Notes under the pieces: generated by a model | The model's database searches: none | Seen by the model: only the letters and a program-made list of their open reading frames with translations | Told to the model about the DNA's origin: nothing | Program-made: the position numbers and the translations under genes | Shown: in pieces, positions 10,009-18,800 of the stretch | How the letters are laid out: every line of letters begins with the position of its first letter | Numbering within the stretch: position 1 is the first letter of the stretch | Source of the DNA: Mycolicibacterium thermoresistibile | GTDB taxonomy: Bacteria; Actinomycetota; Actinomycetes; Mycobacteriales; Mycobacteriaceae | Direction: 5' to 3' | DNA: 64,000 bases | NCBI RefSeq assembly: GCF_900187065.1 | Contig: NZ_LT906483.1 | Span: forward strand, 186,001-250,000

Positions 10009-10503
10009 GTGACGGTCCGTGACACCCAACGCGCCAAGGTCTACGCGGCCGAACAGTTCGTGCGCACGATGTTCGACCGGGCCGCCGAACACGGCAACCG
10101 CGCCGTCGACTTCTTCGGCACCCGGTTGACGCTGCCGCCGGAGGCGCGGTTCGGGTCGGTGGAGTCGGTGCAGCGCTACGTCGACGAGGTGCTCGACCAT
10201 CCCGCGGTGCGCGAACAGTGGCCGTCGGCCGGGCCGTTGGCGGTACGGCCGCGGCGCGGGGTCACCGCCGCCCACTACGAACGCCGGGGCACCTCGGCGG
10301 TGATCGCCGTGCCCGAACGCCGCGACACCTGGGCGCTGCGCGAACTGGTGGTGCTGCACGAGATCGCCCACCACCTGTGTGACGCCGAACCTGCGCACGG
10401 CCCGGAGTTCGTCGCCACCTTCTGCGCCCTGGCCGGCGCGGTGATGGGACCGGAGGTCGGGCACGTGCTGCGCGTCGTGTACGCGAAAGAAGGTGTGCGA
10501 TAG
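10009..10503 (+). CDS. small zinc metalloprotease-like protein (TIGR04338 family, Rv0185-type)
   Basis: A 164-residue protein with a minimal zincin signature: LHEIAHHLCD near residue 122, followed about ten residues later by HGPEF, which would give the third ligand and base. The N-terminal half (DTQRAKVYAAEQFVRTMFDRA) is helical. No signal peptide is visible, so it should act in the cytosol. GTG 10009 gives MTVRDTQRAK; GTG 9997, four codons upstream, is an alternative. It follows the DUF2786 gene by 22 bases and is probably co-transcribed. The substrate is unknown. Confidence 0.75.
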   Translation: MTVRDTQRAKVYAAEQFVRTMFDRAAEHGNRAVDFFGTRLTLPPEARFGSVESVQRYVDEVLDHPAVREQWPSAGPLAVRPRRGVTAAHYERRGTSAVIAVPERRDTWALRELVVLHEIAHHLCDAEPAHGPEFVATFCALAGAVMGPEVGHVLRVVYAKEGVR

Positions 10504-10512
10504 CCGAACGGC

Positions 10513-10518
10513 TAACGT
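10513..10518 (+). promoter_or_regulatory. -10 box of leaderless O-methyltransferase transcript
   Basis: TAACGT ends seven bases before GTG 10526. Confidence 0.45.
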
Positions 10519-10525
10519 GAGGTCT

Positions 10526-11185
10526 GTGACCGAAGCCGATCCGCGCGCCCTCGACGCCTTGTTCACCGAACTGCTGCGCACCGAAGACGAGGCGCTGATC
10601 GCCGCCCGGGAAGCGGGGAAGGCGGCCGGCATGCCCGCCATCGAGGTGTCGGCCCAACACGGCAAGCTGTTGTCGCTGCTGACCCGGATCAGCGGGGCAC
10701 GCCGGGTGCTGGAGATCGGCACCCTGGCCGGCTACAGCACCATCAACCTCGCCCGCGGGGCCGGCGCCGACGGCCACGTCGTCACCCTGGAGTACGAACC
10801 GGCCCACGCCGAGGTGGCCCGGGCGAACCTGGAGCGCGCCGGGGTGGCCGACCGGGTCGAGATCATCGTCGGCGCCGCCCTGGACACCCTGCCCACGCTG
10901 GCCGGGCGGGACCCGTTCGATCTGGTGTTCATCGACGCCGACAAGGAGAACAACAGCGCCTATGTGCAATGGGCGATCCGGCTCGGCCGGTCCGGCACCG
11001 TGATCGTCGTCGACAACATCGCCCGGATGGGCCGGGTGCTCGACCCCGCCCCCGACGATCAGCAGGCCCGCGCCGTGCGCGACATGCTCGCGATGATGGG
11101 GGAGCATCCGCGGCTGGACACCGCCGCCATCCAGACCGTCGGCGCGAAGAACTGGGACGGCTTCGCCGTCGCCGTCGTGCGCTGA
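10526..11185 (+). CDS. SAM-dependent O-methyltransferase (Rv0187-type)
   Basis: A 219-residue class I methyltransferase of the catechol/caffeoyl-CoA OMT family. SAM-binding motif I is LEIGTLAGYST near residue 60, the acidic residue after strand 2 is LEYEPAH near 87, and the metal-site motif is LVFIDADKENNSAYV near 133-147, with DNIARMGRV after strand 5. It should methylate a vicinal dihydroxy acceptor in a divalent-metal-dependent way. In M. tuberculosis a metallothionein gene (mymT) lies nearby; no Cys-rich ORF was found in the 11186-11379 spacer, which holds only a palindrome (GGTCGCGCGACC, 11277-11288). Confidence 0.88.
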   Translation: MTEADPRALDALFTELLRTEDEALIAAREAGKAAGMPAIEVSAQHGKLLSLLTRISGARRVLEIGTLAGYSTINLARGAGADGHVVTLEYEPAHAEVARANLERAGVADRVEIIVGAALDTLPTLAGRDPFDLVFIDADKENNSAYVQWAIRLGRSGTVIVVDNIARMGRVLDPAPDDQQARAVRDMLAMMGEHPRLDTAAIQTVGAKNWDGFAVAVVR

Positions 11186-11379
11186 GCCCGTGTCTGGATG
11201 TGGACATGCTGGGCGCCCACGCGCCGCCGACGCACATCTGCGGTGACGACTTCTGCTCAGTGGTCGTGAATCTCGCGGTCGCGCGACCCTCCTGCAGAAC
11301 TCGGCGCCTTCTACCGAGTCCCGGGACAGTGCACCGGGTTTCGCATAGGGTGTGCTGCCGGGAAAGGGAAGGATGAGAG

Positions 11380-12489
11380 ATGGAGAGCTCAGGGCCCGTG
11401 TGGAGGCAGCCCGTCGACCGGTCCAGGGATCCGCACCGCGAACCGGGCCCGATCAATCTGCAACGGCACCAGTTCACCCCGGCCTACTCCGGCATCGCGA
11501 CGCTGTTCGGTCTGCCGTTGTGCCTCAACCAGGACGATCTGCGGGCCGGTGCGGTCGACGTGGCGGTGGTCGGCGCGCCGGTCGACGTGTCGCTGGGCCA
11601 CCGCGGCGCCGCCTACGGGCCCCGCGCCATCCGCGCCGATGAGCGGGTGTTGCCGCACACGCCGACGATGCTGATCAACGACAGCACCCGGGTGAAACCG
11701 TTCGAGGTGCTCAACGTGGTCGATTACGGTGACGCGGCGGTCGACCCGTTGAGCATCGAGAACTCGATGGGCCCGATCCGCGAGCTGGTCCGGGACGTCG
11801 CCGAGGTCGGCGCGGTGCCGCTGGTGCTCGGCGGGGACCACTCGATCCTGTGGCCCAACGCCGCGGCGATCGCCGACGTGTACGGCGCCGGCAAGGTCGG
11901 GGTGGTGCACTTCGACGCCCACCCGGACTGCGCGGACGACGTTGTCGGACACCACGCTTCGCACGGCACCCCGATCCGCCGGCTGATCGACGACGAACAC
12001 ATTCCGGGCCGCAATTTCATCCAGGTCGGCCTGCGCAGTGCGATCGCACCCGATGAGGAGTTGTTCGCCTGGATGCGGGACAACGGGTTGCGCACCCACT
12101 TCATGGCCGAGATCGACCGGCGCGGTTTCCACACCGTCCTGCAGGACGCCATCGACGAGGCGCTCGACGGGCCGGAGTACCTGTACCTGTCGATCGACAT
12201 CGACGTGCTCGACCCCGCCTACGCGCCCGGCACCGGAACCCCCGAGCCGCCCGGGCTGACCAACCGCGAGTTGCTGCCGGCCATCCGGCGGATCTGTCAC
12301 GAGACGCCGGTGGTCGGGCTGGAAATCGTCGAGGTGGCACCGCATCTGGATCCGGGCTACACCACGACCATGAACGCCCGCCGGGTCATCTTCGAGGCGC
12401 TGACCGGGCTGGCGATGCGCCGGCTGGGGCTGCCGGGCCCCGACTACCTCCATCCGGATGTGGCCGGGCCGCCGAGCAATCGGGTGTGA
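11380..12489 (+). CDS. agmatinase-family ureohydrolase
   Basis: A 369-residue arginase/agmatinase-fold enzyme. All dimanganese ligand motifs are intact: GGDHS near residue 149, DAHPD near 176 and SIDIDVLDP near 270, followed by GTGTPEPPGLT. It hydrolyses a guanidino compound to an amine and urea; agmatine is the family default, but guanidinobutyrate or another substrate cannot be excluded. ATG 11380 is preferred, with GGAAGGA about seven bases upstream. No arginine decarboxylase or urease lies nearby. It is convergent with ilvD, leaving only four bases between the two stops. Confidence 0.85.
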   Translation: MESSGPVWRQPVDRSRDPHREPGPINLQRHQFTPAYSGIATLFGLPLCLNQDDLRAGAVDVAVVGAPVDVSLGHRGAAYGPRAIRADERVLPHTPTMLINDSTRVKPFEVLNVVDYGDAAVDPLSIENSMGPIRELVRDVAEVGAVPLVLGGDHSILWPNAAAIADVYGAGKVGVVHFDAHPDCADDVVGHHASHGTPIRRLIDDEHIPGRNFIQVGLRSAIAPDEELFAWMRDNGLRTHFMAEIDRRGFHTVLQDAIDEALDGPEYLYLSIDIDVLDPAYAPGTGTPEPPGLTNRELLPAIRRICHETPVVGLEIVEVAPHLDPGYTTTMNARRVIFEALTGLAMRRLGLPGPDYLHPDVAGPPSNRV

Positions 12490-12493
12490 GCCG

Positions 12494-14194
12494 CTAGGTG
12501 CAGACCGCGCCGGTCGCGGCCGAGCCCACCAGCTTGGTGTACTTGGCCAGCACACCGGTGGTGTACCGCGGCGGCAACGGTTCCCAATCCTTCTTGCGGG
12601 CCTCGAATTCGGCCGGATCGACCAGCACGTCGAGGGTGCCCTTGGCGACGTCCAGGCGGATCCGGTCGCCGTCGCGCAGGAACGCGATCGGCCCGCCGTC
12701 GACGGCCTCCGGTGCGACGTGGCCGACGCACAGCCCGGTGGTGCCGCCGGAGAACCGGCCGTCGGTCAACAGCAGCACATCCTTGCCCAGGCCGGCGCCC
12801 TTGATCGCACCGGTGATCGCCAGCATCTCGCGCATTCCCGGCCCGCCCTTCGGGCCCTCGTAGCGGATCACCACCACGTCACCGGCCTGGATGGTGCCGT
12901 CCTCCAGCGCGTCCATCGCGGCCCGTTCCCGGTCGAAAACCCTTGCGGTGCCTTCGAAGACGCTGGTGTCGAAGCCCGCCGACTTGACCACCGCACCCTC
13001 GGGCGCCAGCGAGCCGTGCAGGATGGTGATCCCGCCGGTCGGGTGGATCGGATTGCTCAGCGCCCGCAGCACCTTGCCGTCCGGGTCCGGCGGGGCGATG
13101 TGGGCCAGGTTCTCGGCCATCGTCTTGCCGGTCACCGTCAGGCAGTCGCCGTGCAGCAGACCGGCATCCAGCAGCGTCTTCATGATCACCGGGACGCCGC
13201 CGATGTGGTCCACGTCGAACATCACGTGTGCGCCAAAGGGTTTCACGTCGGCCAGGTGCGGCACCTTGTTGCCGATCCGGGTGAAGTCCTCCAGCGTCAG
13301 CTTGACGTTGGCCTCATGGGCGATCGCCAGCAGGTGCAGCACCGCGTTGGTCGACCCGCCGAACGCCATCACCACCGCGATCGCGTTCTCGAACGCCTCC
13401 TTGGTCAGGATGTCGCGGGCGGTGATACCGCGGCGCAGCAACTCCACCACCGCCTGACCGCTCTTGCGGGCGAACCCGTCGCGGCGGCGGTCGGTGGCCG
13501 GGGGAGCGGCGCTGCCGGGCAGGCTCATCCCCAGCGCCTCGGCCGCGCTGGCCATCGTGTTGGCGGTGTACATCCCGCCGCAGGCGCCCTCGCCCGGGCA
13601 GATCGCCCGTTCGATCGCGTCGACGTCCTCCCGCGGCATCAGCCCGCGGGCGCAGGCGCCCACCGCCTCGAACGCGTCGATGATCGTGACCTCGCGTTCG
13701 GTGCCGTCGGACAGTTTCGCGATGCCGGGGAGGATCGACCCGGCGTAGAGGAACACCGCGGCCAAATCGAGCCGTGCGGCGGCCATCAGCATGCCGGGCA
13801 GCGACTTGTCGCAGCCGGCGAGCAGCACCGACCCGTCGAGCCGCTCGGCCTGCATCACCGTCTCGACGCTGTCGGCGATCACCTCGCGGCTGACCAACGA
13901 GAAATGCATGCCCTCATGGCCCATCGAGATGCCGTCGGACACCGAGATGGTGCCGAACTCCAGCGGATAGCCGCCCGCGGCGTGCACCCCGTCCTTGACG
14001 GCTTTGGCCAACCGGTCCAGCGACAGGTTGCACGGCGTGATCTCGTTCCACGACGAGGCGACGCCGATCTGCGGTTTGGCGAAGTCCTCGTCGCCCATGC
14101 CTACCGCGCGCAACATCCCCCGGGCTGCGGCCTTCTCCAGGCCGTCGGTGACGTCGCGGCTGCGGGGTTTGATGTCCGGTTGGTTCTGGGCCAT
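12494..14194 (-). CDS. ilvD: dihydroxy-acid dehydratase
   Basis: A 566-residue IlvD, third enzyme of branched-chain amino-acid synthesis, converting 2,3-dihydroxy-3-methyl acids to 2-oxo acids. Motifs: [12 protein letters not shown] near residue 44, GCDKSLPGM near 119 and [20 protein letters not shown] near 190, supplying cysteines for the Fe-S cluster; [10 protein letters not shown] near 275. M. tuberculosis IlvD is 575 residues. The ATG giving [18 protein letters not shown] is chosen because CATACT lies six bases upstream (leaderless); longer readings lack a start with family similarity. It is divergent from the copper operon. Confidence 0.97.
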   Translation of the reverse strand: MAQNQPDIKPRSRDVTDGLEKAAARGMLRAVGMGDEDFAKPQIGVASSWNEITPCNLSLDRLAKAVKDGVHAAGGYPLEFGTISVSDGISMGHEGMHFSLVSREVIADSVETVMQAERLDGSVLLAGCDKSLPGMLMAAARLDLAAVFLYAGSILPGIAKLSDGTEREVTIIDAFEAVGACARGLMPREDVDAIERAICPGEGACGGMYTANTMASAAEALGMSLPGSAAPPATDRRRDGFARKSGQAVVELLRRGITARDILTKEAFENAIAVVMAFGGSTNAVLHLLAIAHEANVKLTLEDFTRIGNKVPHLADVKPFGAHVMFDVDHIGGVPVIMKTLLDAGLLHGDCLTVTGKTMAENLAHIAPPDPDGKVLRALSNPIHPTGGITILHGSLAPEGAVVKSAGFDTSVFEGTARVFDRERAAMDALEDGTIQAGDVVVIRYEGPKGGPGMREMLAITGAIKGAGLGKDVLLLTDGRFSGGTTGLCVGHVAPEAVDGGPIAFLRDGDRIRLDVAKGTLDVLVDPAEFEARKKDWEPLPPRYTTGVLAKYTKLVGSAATGAVCT

Positions 14195-14200
14195 TCGTTC

Positions 14201-14206
14201 AGTATG
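14201..14206 (-). promoter_or_regulatory. -10 box of leaderless ilvD transcript
   Basis: The minus strand reads CATACT, six bases, ATG 14194. Confidence 0.4.
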
Positions 14207-14240
14207 CCCCGGCTGTTTGGGCACGCCAAAACGGTTATAG

Positions 14241-14257
14241 ATACCCCGGTAGGGTAT
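14241..14257. promoter_or_regulatory. RicR-like operator (copper box)
   Basis: ATACCC-CGGTA-GGGTAT is a perfect 6-bp inverted repeat around five bases, the form of the mycobacterial RicR box. It lies between the -35 and -10 positions of the DUF305-ricR promoter and about 50 bases upstream of divergent ilvD. Apo-RicR would block transcription and Cu(I) would release it. Confidence 0.75.
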
Positions 14258-14261
14258 CGGG

Positions 14262-14267
14262 TACGCT
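14262..14267 (+). promoter_or_regulatory. -10 box of DUF305-ricR operon
   Basis: TACGCT ends six bases before ATG 14274, directly downstream of the RicR-like box. Confidence 0.5.
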
Positions 14268-14273
14268 CGGGGC

Positions 14274-14918
14274 ATGACGACCACCACCGCCCGCATCGTC
14301 GCACTGCTCGCCGCCCTGGCCACCGCGGCGTTCCTGGCCGGCTGCTCGAGCACGGACACCGGGTCCACCCCGGAGACGTCGACTCCGGAAACCGGAACCG
14401 ACACCACGCAGGGGCAGGCCGCCGCGCACAACGACGCCGACATCGCCTTCGTCACCGACATGATCCCGCACCATCAGCAGGCACTCGAGCTGTCCGCGCT
14501 GGTGCCGGACCGCTCCGAGAATACGCAGCTGATCGAACTGGCGGCGGGGATCGCCGCCGCCCAGGACCCGGAGATCCAGGCCATGCGCGCCCTGCTGGTG
14601 CAGTGGAACGCCGACGACCCCGACGGCGAGCACGGTGACCACGCCGTGCCGGGAATGCCGCCCGGCATGGGCCCCCACCACGACATGCCGGGCATGGTCG
14701 ACCCGGCGACGATGGCGCGGCTGGAGTCGCTGCGCGGCACGGAGTTCGACCGGCTGTGGCTGGAGTCGATGATCGCCCACCACGAGGGCGCGGTCGAGAT
14801 GGCGCAGACCGAACTCGCCGAGGGGGAGAACGTCGACGCCAGGACCCTGGCCCAGCAGATCATCGACGCCCAGCAGGCCGAGATCGACCAGATGCGGCAG
14901 ATGCAGGAGGCCTCGTGA
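14274..14918 (+). CDS. DUF305 lipoprotein, probable copper-responsive surface protein
   Basis: A 214-residue lipoprotein with a lipobox ending FLAGC (Cys23) and a Ser/Thr-rich linker. It carries two DUF305 repeats, each with a His pair: [16 protein letters not shown] and [18 protein letters not shown]. Between them is a Met/His-rich loop ([22 protein letters not shown]). Met/His clusters are typical Cu(I) ligands, and the gene sits behind a RicR-like box and overlaps ricR by one base (TGATG). I infer copper binding or buffering outside the membrane. The gene is not between ilvD and ricR in M. tuberculosis as I recall that locus. Confidence 0.85.
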   Translation: MTTTTARIVALLAALATAAFLAGCSSTDTGSTPETSTPETGTDTTQGQAAAHNDADIAFVTDMIPHHQQALELSALVPDRSENTQLIELAAGIAAAQDPEIQAMRALLVQWNADDPDGEHGDHAVPGMPPGMGPHHDMPGMVDPATMARLESLRGTEFDRLWLESMIAHHEGAVEMAQTELAEGENVDARTLAQQIIDAQQAEIDQMRQMQEAS

Positions 14919-15277
14919 TGACCCAGGCGAAACCGGACGGGGCGAAACCTGAAGGGGCGAAACCGGGCGGGGCGAAACCGGACGGGCACGCCGGCGCCCA
15001 CGGCTATTCGGCGCAGAAGGAGAACTACGCCAAACGGTTACGGCGTATCGAGGGACAGGTGCGCGGCATCGCCAAGATGATCGACGAGGACAAGTACTGC
15101 ATCGACATCCTCACCCAGATCAGCGCCGCCAACAGCGCCCTGCAATCGGTGGCGCTCGCCCTGCTCGACGAGCATCTCGGGCACTGCGTGACCCAGGCCG
15201 TCGCCGAGGGCGGGGAGGCCGCCGAGGCGAAACTCGCCGAGGCGTCCGCCGCGATCGCGCGTCTGGTGCGGTCCTGA
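14918..15277 (+). CDS. ricR: copper-sensing CsoR-family repressor RicR
   Basis: A 119-residue CsoR/RicR repressor. The Cu(I) ligand triad Cys61-His86-Cys90 keeps the 25- and 4-residue spacings of CsoR (DKYCIDILTQ and DEHLGHC). The helical core begins near NYAKRLRRIEGQVRGI. The first 23 residues are a low-complexity tail built of four AKPxG repeats, in addition to the core fold. It occupies the Rv0190 position next to ilvD. ATG 14918 overlaps the DUF305 stop, so regulator and lipoprotein are translated together and the operon should be autoregulated. Confidence 0.9.
   Translation: MTQAKPDGAKPEGAKPGGAKPDGHAGAHGYSAQKENYAKRLRRIEGQVRGIAKMIDEDKYCIDILTQISAANSALQSVALALLDEHLGHCVTQAVAEGGEAAEAKLAEASAAIARLVRS
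14927..14986 (+). repeat. four tandem 15-bp repeats in the ricR N-terminal tail
   Basis: Four consecutive 15-base units (GCGAAACCGGACGGG and variants with CCTGAA or CCGGGC) encode AKPDG, AKPEG, AKPGG, AKPDG. The number of units could vary between strains by slippage without disturbing the frame. Confidence 0.8.
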
Positions 15278-15283
15278 CCGGGG

Positions 15284-15583
15284 TCAGTCCCGCAGCCTCT
15301 CCTCGATGCTGCGCACCTTCGCGGTGAGCTGATCGGTGTAGCCGGGCCGGATGTCGGCCTTGAGCACCAGGCTGACCCGGGGTGAGGCGGCGGCCACCGC
15401 GTCGACGGCGCGTTTCACCACGGCCATCACCTCATCCCATTCGCCCTCGATGTTGGTGAACATCGCGTTGGTCTCATTCGGCAGACCCGATTCCCGCACC
15501 ACCCGGACCGCTTCGGCGACGGCATCGGCCACGCCGCCGGTCTCGTCGCCGCCCATCGGGCTGACACTGAACGCCACGATCAC
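15284..15583 (-). CDS. MTH1187/DUF77 family thiamine-binding-type protein
   Basis: A 99-residue ferredoxin-like-fold protein beginning [25 protein letters not shown], the pattern of the MTH1187/YkoF-like family, some members of which bind thiamine or its precursors. The centre, [23 protein letters not shown], and the end, [17 protein letters not shown], match the family. GTG 15583 is chosen because AGGAGGGG lies a few bases upstream and it gives the usual length; the frame continues upstream without a better start. It is convergent with ricR, whose stop is seven bases away. Confidence 0.8.
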   Translation of the reverse strand: MIVAFSVSPMGGDETGGVADAVAEAVRVVRESGLPNETNAMFTNIEGEWDEVMAVVKRAVDAVAAASPRVSLVLKADIRPGYTDQLTAKVRSIEERLRD

Positions 15584-15696
15584 CGCTGCCCCTCCTGTCT
15601 TCACATCGGCCGGGTAACCATCCGGAACCGCGAGCATCTCGATCCGCGGCACCGGCCCGCGCCGTCGATACCAGGATCTACCGTGGTGACGGCGTC

Positions 15697-16929
15697 ATGA
15701 CAGTGGAGAGCCGCGTGCAGCGCACCGCCTGGACGCCGCGCATCGCCGTGCAGCTGACGGTGCTCGCCGCGGCGGCGTTCAGCTATGTCACCGCCGAGAT
15801 GCTGCCGGTCGCCGCGTTGCCCGCGATCGCCGCCGACCTCGAGGTGAGCACCGCCGCGGTGGCGGCGCTGCTGGCCTGCTACGCCCTGGTGGCCGCCGTC
15901 GCGACCGTGCCGCTGGTGCGGCTCACCGCGCACTGGCCGCGCCGCCGGGTGCTGCTGGTCACCCTGGTGTGCCTGACCGGATCGCAGCTGGTGTCGGCGC
16001 TGGCGCCGGATTTCACCGTGCTGGCCGCGGCCCGGATGACCGGGGCGCTCACCCACGGGCTGATGTGGTCGGTGATCGCCCCGATCGGCGTCCGGTTGGT
16101 GCCGGCCAGCCACGCCGGCCGCGCCACCACCGCAGTGTACGTCGGCACCGTGCTGGCGCTGGTCGTCGGCAGCCCGCTCACCGCGGCGGTGAGCGCGACG
16201 TGGGGCTGGCGCGCGGCGGCCGCGATGGTCACCGTCGCCGCCGCGATCCTCACGGCGGCCGCCCGGGCGACCCTGCCCGACCTGCCGGTTTCCGCCGGCA
16301 GGTCCGGCGGCCCGGCGGACCGTGGCATCCGGCGGTTCCGGGATCGTCGGCTGCTCACCCTCAGCGCCCTGACCTGTGTCGGGGTCGCCGGGCACTTCAT
16401 CTCCTACACCTTCATCGTGGTGATCGTCGGGGACGTGGTCGGGGTGCGCGGCGCCCCGGTGGCCTGGCTGCTCGCGGCGTTCGGCATCGCGGGGCTGGCG
16501 GCCATGACGGCACTGGCCCGCCCGCTCGACCACCGGCCCAAGGCCGCCACGATGGGTTGTCTGGCCGCGTTGGTCGCGGCGTTCGCCGTGCTGCTCGCGC
16601 TGGCGGTCCTCGGCCGCGGCGGCCCGCTGGTGGGGGCGGCGGGGGTGGCGGCGATCGTGGTGTGGGGTGCCGCGTCGACCGCGCTGCCGCCCATGCTGCA
16701 GGCCGCGGCGATGCGCACCACACCGCAGAACCCCGACGCCGCGTCGGGGCTGTACGTCACGGCGTTCCAGGTCGGCATCACGGCCGGCTCGCTGGGCGGC
16801 GGGCTGCTCTATGAACAATGGGGACCGACCGCGGTGATCGCGGCGTCCACGCTGCTGATCACCGTAGCGATGCTGCGGTTGGCCGGCACCCGGGATCTGC
16901 TCCCCGAACCGGTGTCCACCAGCGGGTAG
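15697..16929 (+). CDS. MFS transporter, DHA1 drug/sugar-efflux type (Rv0191-type)
   Basis: A 410-residue protein with about 12 hydrophobic segments. The region around residues 20-45 (AAAAFSYVTAEMLPVAALPAIA) resembles the motif-D area of DHA1 exporters, and ALTHGLMWSVIAPIGVRL near 115 resembles the AraJ/SotB sugar-efflux branch. It should be a proton-coupled exporter; the substrate is unknown. The position next to ricR and the L,D-transpeptidase matches Rv0191, reported by others to confer antibiotic efflux. No regulatory gene is adjacent. Confidence 0.85.
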   Translation: MTVESRVQRTAWTPRIAVQLTVLAAAAFSYVTAEMLPVAALPAIAADLEVSTAAVAALLACYALVAAVATVPLVRLTAHWPRRRVLLVTLVCLTGSQLVSALAPDFTVLAAARMTGALTHGLMWSVIAPIGVRLVPASHAGRATTAVYVGTVLALVVGSPLTAAVSATWGWRAAAAMVTVAAAILTAAARATLPDLPVSAGRSGGPADRGIRRFRDRRLLTLSALTCVGVAGHFISYTFIVVIVGDVVGVRGAPVAWLLAAFGIAGLAAMTALARPLDHRPKAATMGCLAALVAAFAVLLALAVLGRGGPLVGAAGVAAIVVWGAASTALPPMLQAAAMRTTPQNPDAASGLYVTAFQVGITAGSLGGGLLYEQWGPTAVIAASTLLITVAMLRLAGTRDLLPEPVSTSG

Positions 16930-17062
16930 TAACAACCGGGCCGGCAGTCCGATGAACATTGCAGGTCATCGCGGGAATGGCGGTGCGTGCTGGTCGTCGG
17001 CGGACGGGCCGACGGCGCCGCTGTGCCAGACTGGATTGAGTTTTCGACTGGAGGGATGACGT

Positions 17063-18046
17063 ATGCGGCGGACGACGAGCAGACTGCTCACCGCACTCAT
17101 CGGGGCCGGTTTCACCGCCGGACTGGTGCTGAGCCCAGCGGTGTCGGCCCAGCCTGCCCCGCCCGCACCGCCGGCGCCGGCGCCCGAACCGGAACCGGCG
17201 CCGCCGGCGGCCGCCGAGTTGCCACCCGATCACCCGGCCGCGGTGTCGGCGCCCGCACCGTTCAACCCGTTCGCGCCGCAGCCGACGATTCCGCCGGACA
17301 CGCCGGCCGGCCAGAACCCGCTGCCCTACACCGGGGAGCCGGTGTTCCTGCCGCCGTCGTTCAACCCGGTCAACGGCGCTCTGGTGGGCGTGGCCAAGCC
17401 GATCAGCATCAAGTTCCAGCGGCCGATCGCCAACCGCAAGATGGCCGAGGACGCCATCCACATCTCGTCGGAGCCGCCGGTGCCCGGCAGGTTCTACTGG
17501 ATCAGCGACACCGAGGTGCGGTGGCGCCCGCAGGACTTCTGGCCCGCCCACACCGTCGTCAACATCGACGCCGGCGGCACGAAGTCCAGCTTCCGGGTCG
17601 GCGAGTCCCAGGTCGCCACGATCGACGACAAGACCAAGCAGATGGAAGTCGTGATCAACGGCGAGCTGGTCAAGACCATGCCGGTGTCGTTGGGCAAGAA
17701 GGGGTACGAGACCAAGAACGGCACCTACTACGTCCTGGAGAAGTTCAAGGACATCGTGATGGACTCCTCGACCTACGGGGTCCCGGTCGATGATCCGGAG
17801 GGCTACAAGATCAAGGTCAAGGACGCGGTGCGCATCGACAACAGCGGCATCTTCGTGCACGGGGCGCCGTGGTCGACCGCCGCGCAGGGCTCGCGCAACG
17901 TCAGCCACGGCTGCATCAACCTGAGCCCGGAGGACGCCGAGTGGTTCTTCGACACCTTCGGCAGCGGTGACCCGGTCGTCATCAAGAACACCGAGGGCGG
18001 CTGGTACACCCAGCAGGACGGTGCCCACGACTGGCAGCTGTTCTAG
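17063..18046 (+). CDS. L,D-transpeptidase (LdtMt4/Rv0192-type)
   Basis: A 327-residue exported peptidoglycan cross-linking enzyme. After a signal peptide (ending about AVSAQP) comes a Pro/Ala-rich linker to about residue 90, an immunoglobulin-like domain ([20 protein letters not shown]) and the YkuD catalytic domain. The active site is SHGCINLS with Cys284; the preceding FVHGAPW holds the conserved His. It makes 3-3 cross-links between meso-diaminopimelate residues and is typically carbapenem-sensitive. An in-line GGAGGG lies nine bases before ATG. Its TAG stop shares a CTAG with the converging FhuF-like gene. Confidence 0.92.
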   Translation: MRRTTSRLLTALIGAGFTAGLVLSPAVSAQPAPPAPPAPAPEPEPAPPAAAELPPDHPAAVSAPAPFNPFAPQPTIPPDTPAGQNPLPYTGEPVFLPPSFNPVNGALVGVAKPISIKFQRPIANRKMAEDAIHISSEPPVPGRFYWISDTEVRWRPQDFWPAHTVVNIDAGGTKSSFRVGESQVATIDDKTKQMEVVINGELVKTMPVSLGKKGYETKNGTYYVLEKFKDIVMDSSTYGVPVDDPEGYKIKVKDAVRIDNSGIFVHGAPWSTAAQGSRNVSHGCINLSPEDAEWFFDTFGSGDPVVIKNTEGGWYTQQDGAHDWQLF

Positions 18047-18792
18047 GCGGTCTCGATCGCGCCCCGGGCGGCGGGTCCGGTGGCTGGTTTGGTGGTGAAC
18101 ACACAGTCGCCGCAGACCCCGCTGCCCGGTGTGCGGTAGTAGAGACAGCAGCTGGTGCGGCGGTAGCCGGCGCCGTCGAAGACCACTGCGCCGGCGAGCC
18201 GCTCGTCGGCGCACAACCTCCGGGCCAGCCGCCAACCCCGGCCGTCACCGGCCGTCGCGCGGTCGAAAACCATTGCCGCGCTGAGCAATCCTGATGCCGA
18301 GTTGCCGCGCAGCAGCCCTTCGGCGATCGGGCCGCCGCGGCGCAGCGCCGCCGTGAGCGGGGTCAGGTGCTCCTCGATGACCATGTCGGCGAGCAGCCCC
18401 TCCAGGTCGTCGCCGTGCCGGCCGACGGGGTGTTCGATGTGCAACCGGATGTGCCCGCCGGTCTCGCTGAACAGCAGCCGGTCACCGGTGAGGTCGGGCA
18501 GCGCGCCGTGCCCGGCCAGCGCACCCAGCCCGACCGACCACAGCCGGGCTGCCATCCCGAGGAACAGTGTGGACACCGCCACCCGGCGTTCGGCGGCGTT
18601 GATGCGGGCCCGCACCCGGCCGACGACGCCCTCGAGCAGGTCGGCATCGGTGTACAGCCGGCGCACCGGCAGCCAGCCGGTCTCGGCGAGCGTGCCCGTC
18701 GTCACCGTGAAATACGGGCTCACCTTCGCGATTTCAGCCAGCGTCCTGGCGATTTCGGCGTGCGGGCGATCGCTGAGCGACCGTGAGCACAC
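18043..18792 (-). CDS. FhuF-like [2Fe-2S] ferric-siderophore reductase family protein
   Basis: The C-terminal motif [19 protein letters not shown] has the CC-x10-C-x2-C cluster that binds the unusual [2Fe-2S] centre of FhuF. Members reduce ferric siderophores in the cytosol. The upstream parts ([43 protein letters not shown]) follow actinobacterial FhuF-like proteins. The start is uncertain. GTG 18792 includes the [11 protein letters not shown] helix, which I think is conserved, but puts the first codons inside a palindromic element; GTG 18723 is shorter (226 residues). It is downstream of zmp1 on the same strand. No siderophore gene is adjacent. Confidence 0.75.
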   Translation of the reverse strand: MCSRSLSDRPHAEIARTLAEIAKVSPYFTVTTGTLAETGWLPVRRLYTDADLLEGVVGRVRARINAAERRVAVSTLFLGMAARLWSVGLGALAGHGALPDLTGDRLLFSETGGHIRLHIEHPVGRHGDDLEGLLADMVIEEHLTPLTAALRRGGPIAEGLLRGNSASGLLSAAMVFDRATAGDGRGWRLARRLCADERLAGAVVFDGAGYRRTSCCLYYRTPGSGVCGDCVFTTKPATGPAARGAIETA

Positions 18793-18800
18793 CGAAATCA
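18750..18800. repeat. 49-bp palindromic element, copy 1, at the zmp1 3' end
   Basis: The element GATTTCGG...CCGAAATC spans 18751-18799. Outer arms of 13 bases pair with one G-U-type mismatch, and an inner GATCGCT/AGCGACC stem continues the hairpin. On the minus strand it starts within the zmp1 TGA codon. It is the same length as copy 2 at 44096-44144 and shares its arms and central GCGATCG/CGCTGAGCG region. Confidence 0.8.

Noticed and set aside
11186-11379. Possible mymT metallothionein gene after the O-methyltransferase
   Set aside because: No reading frame here has the dense Cys-x-Cys pattern of MymT; scattered cysteines in one frame do not resemble it.
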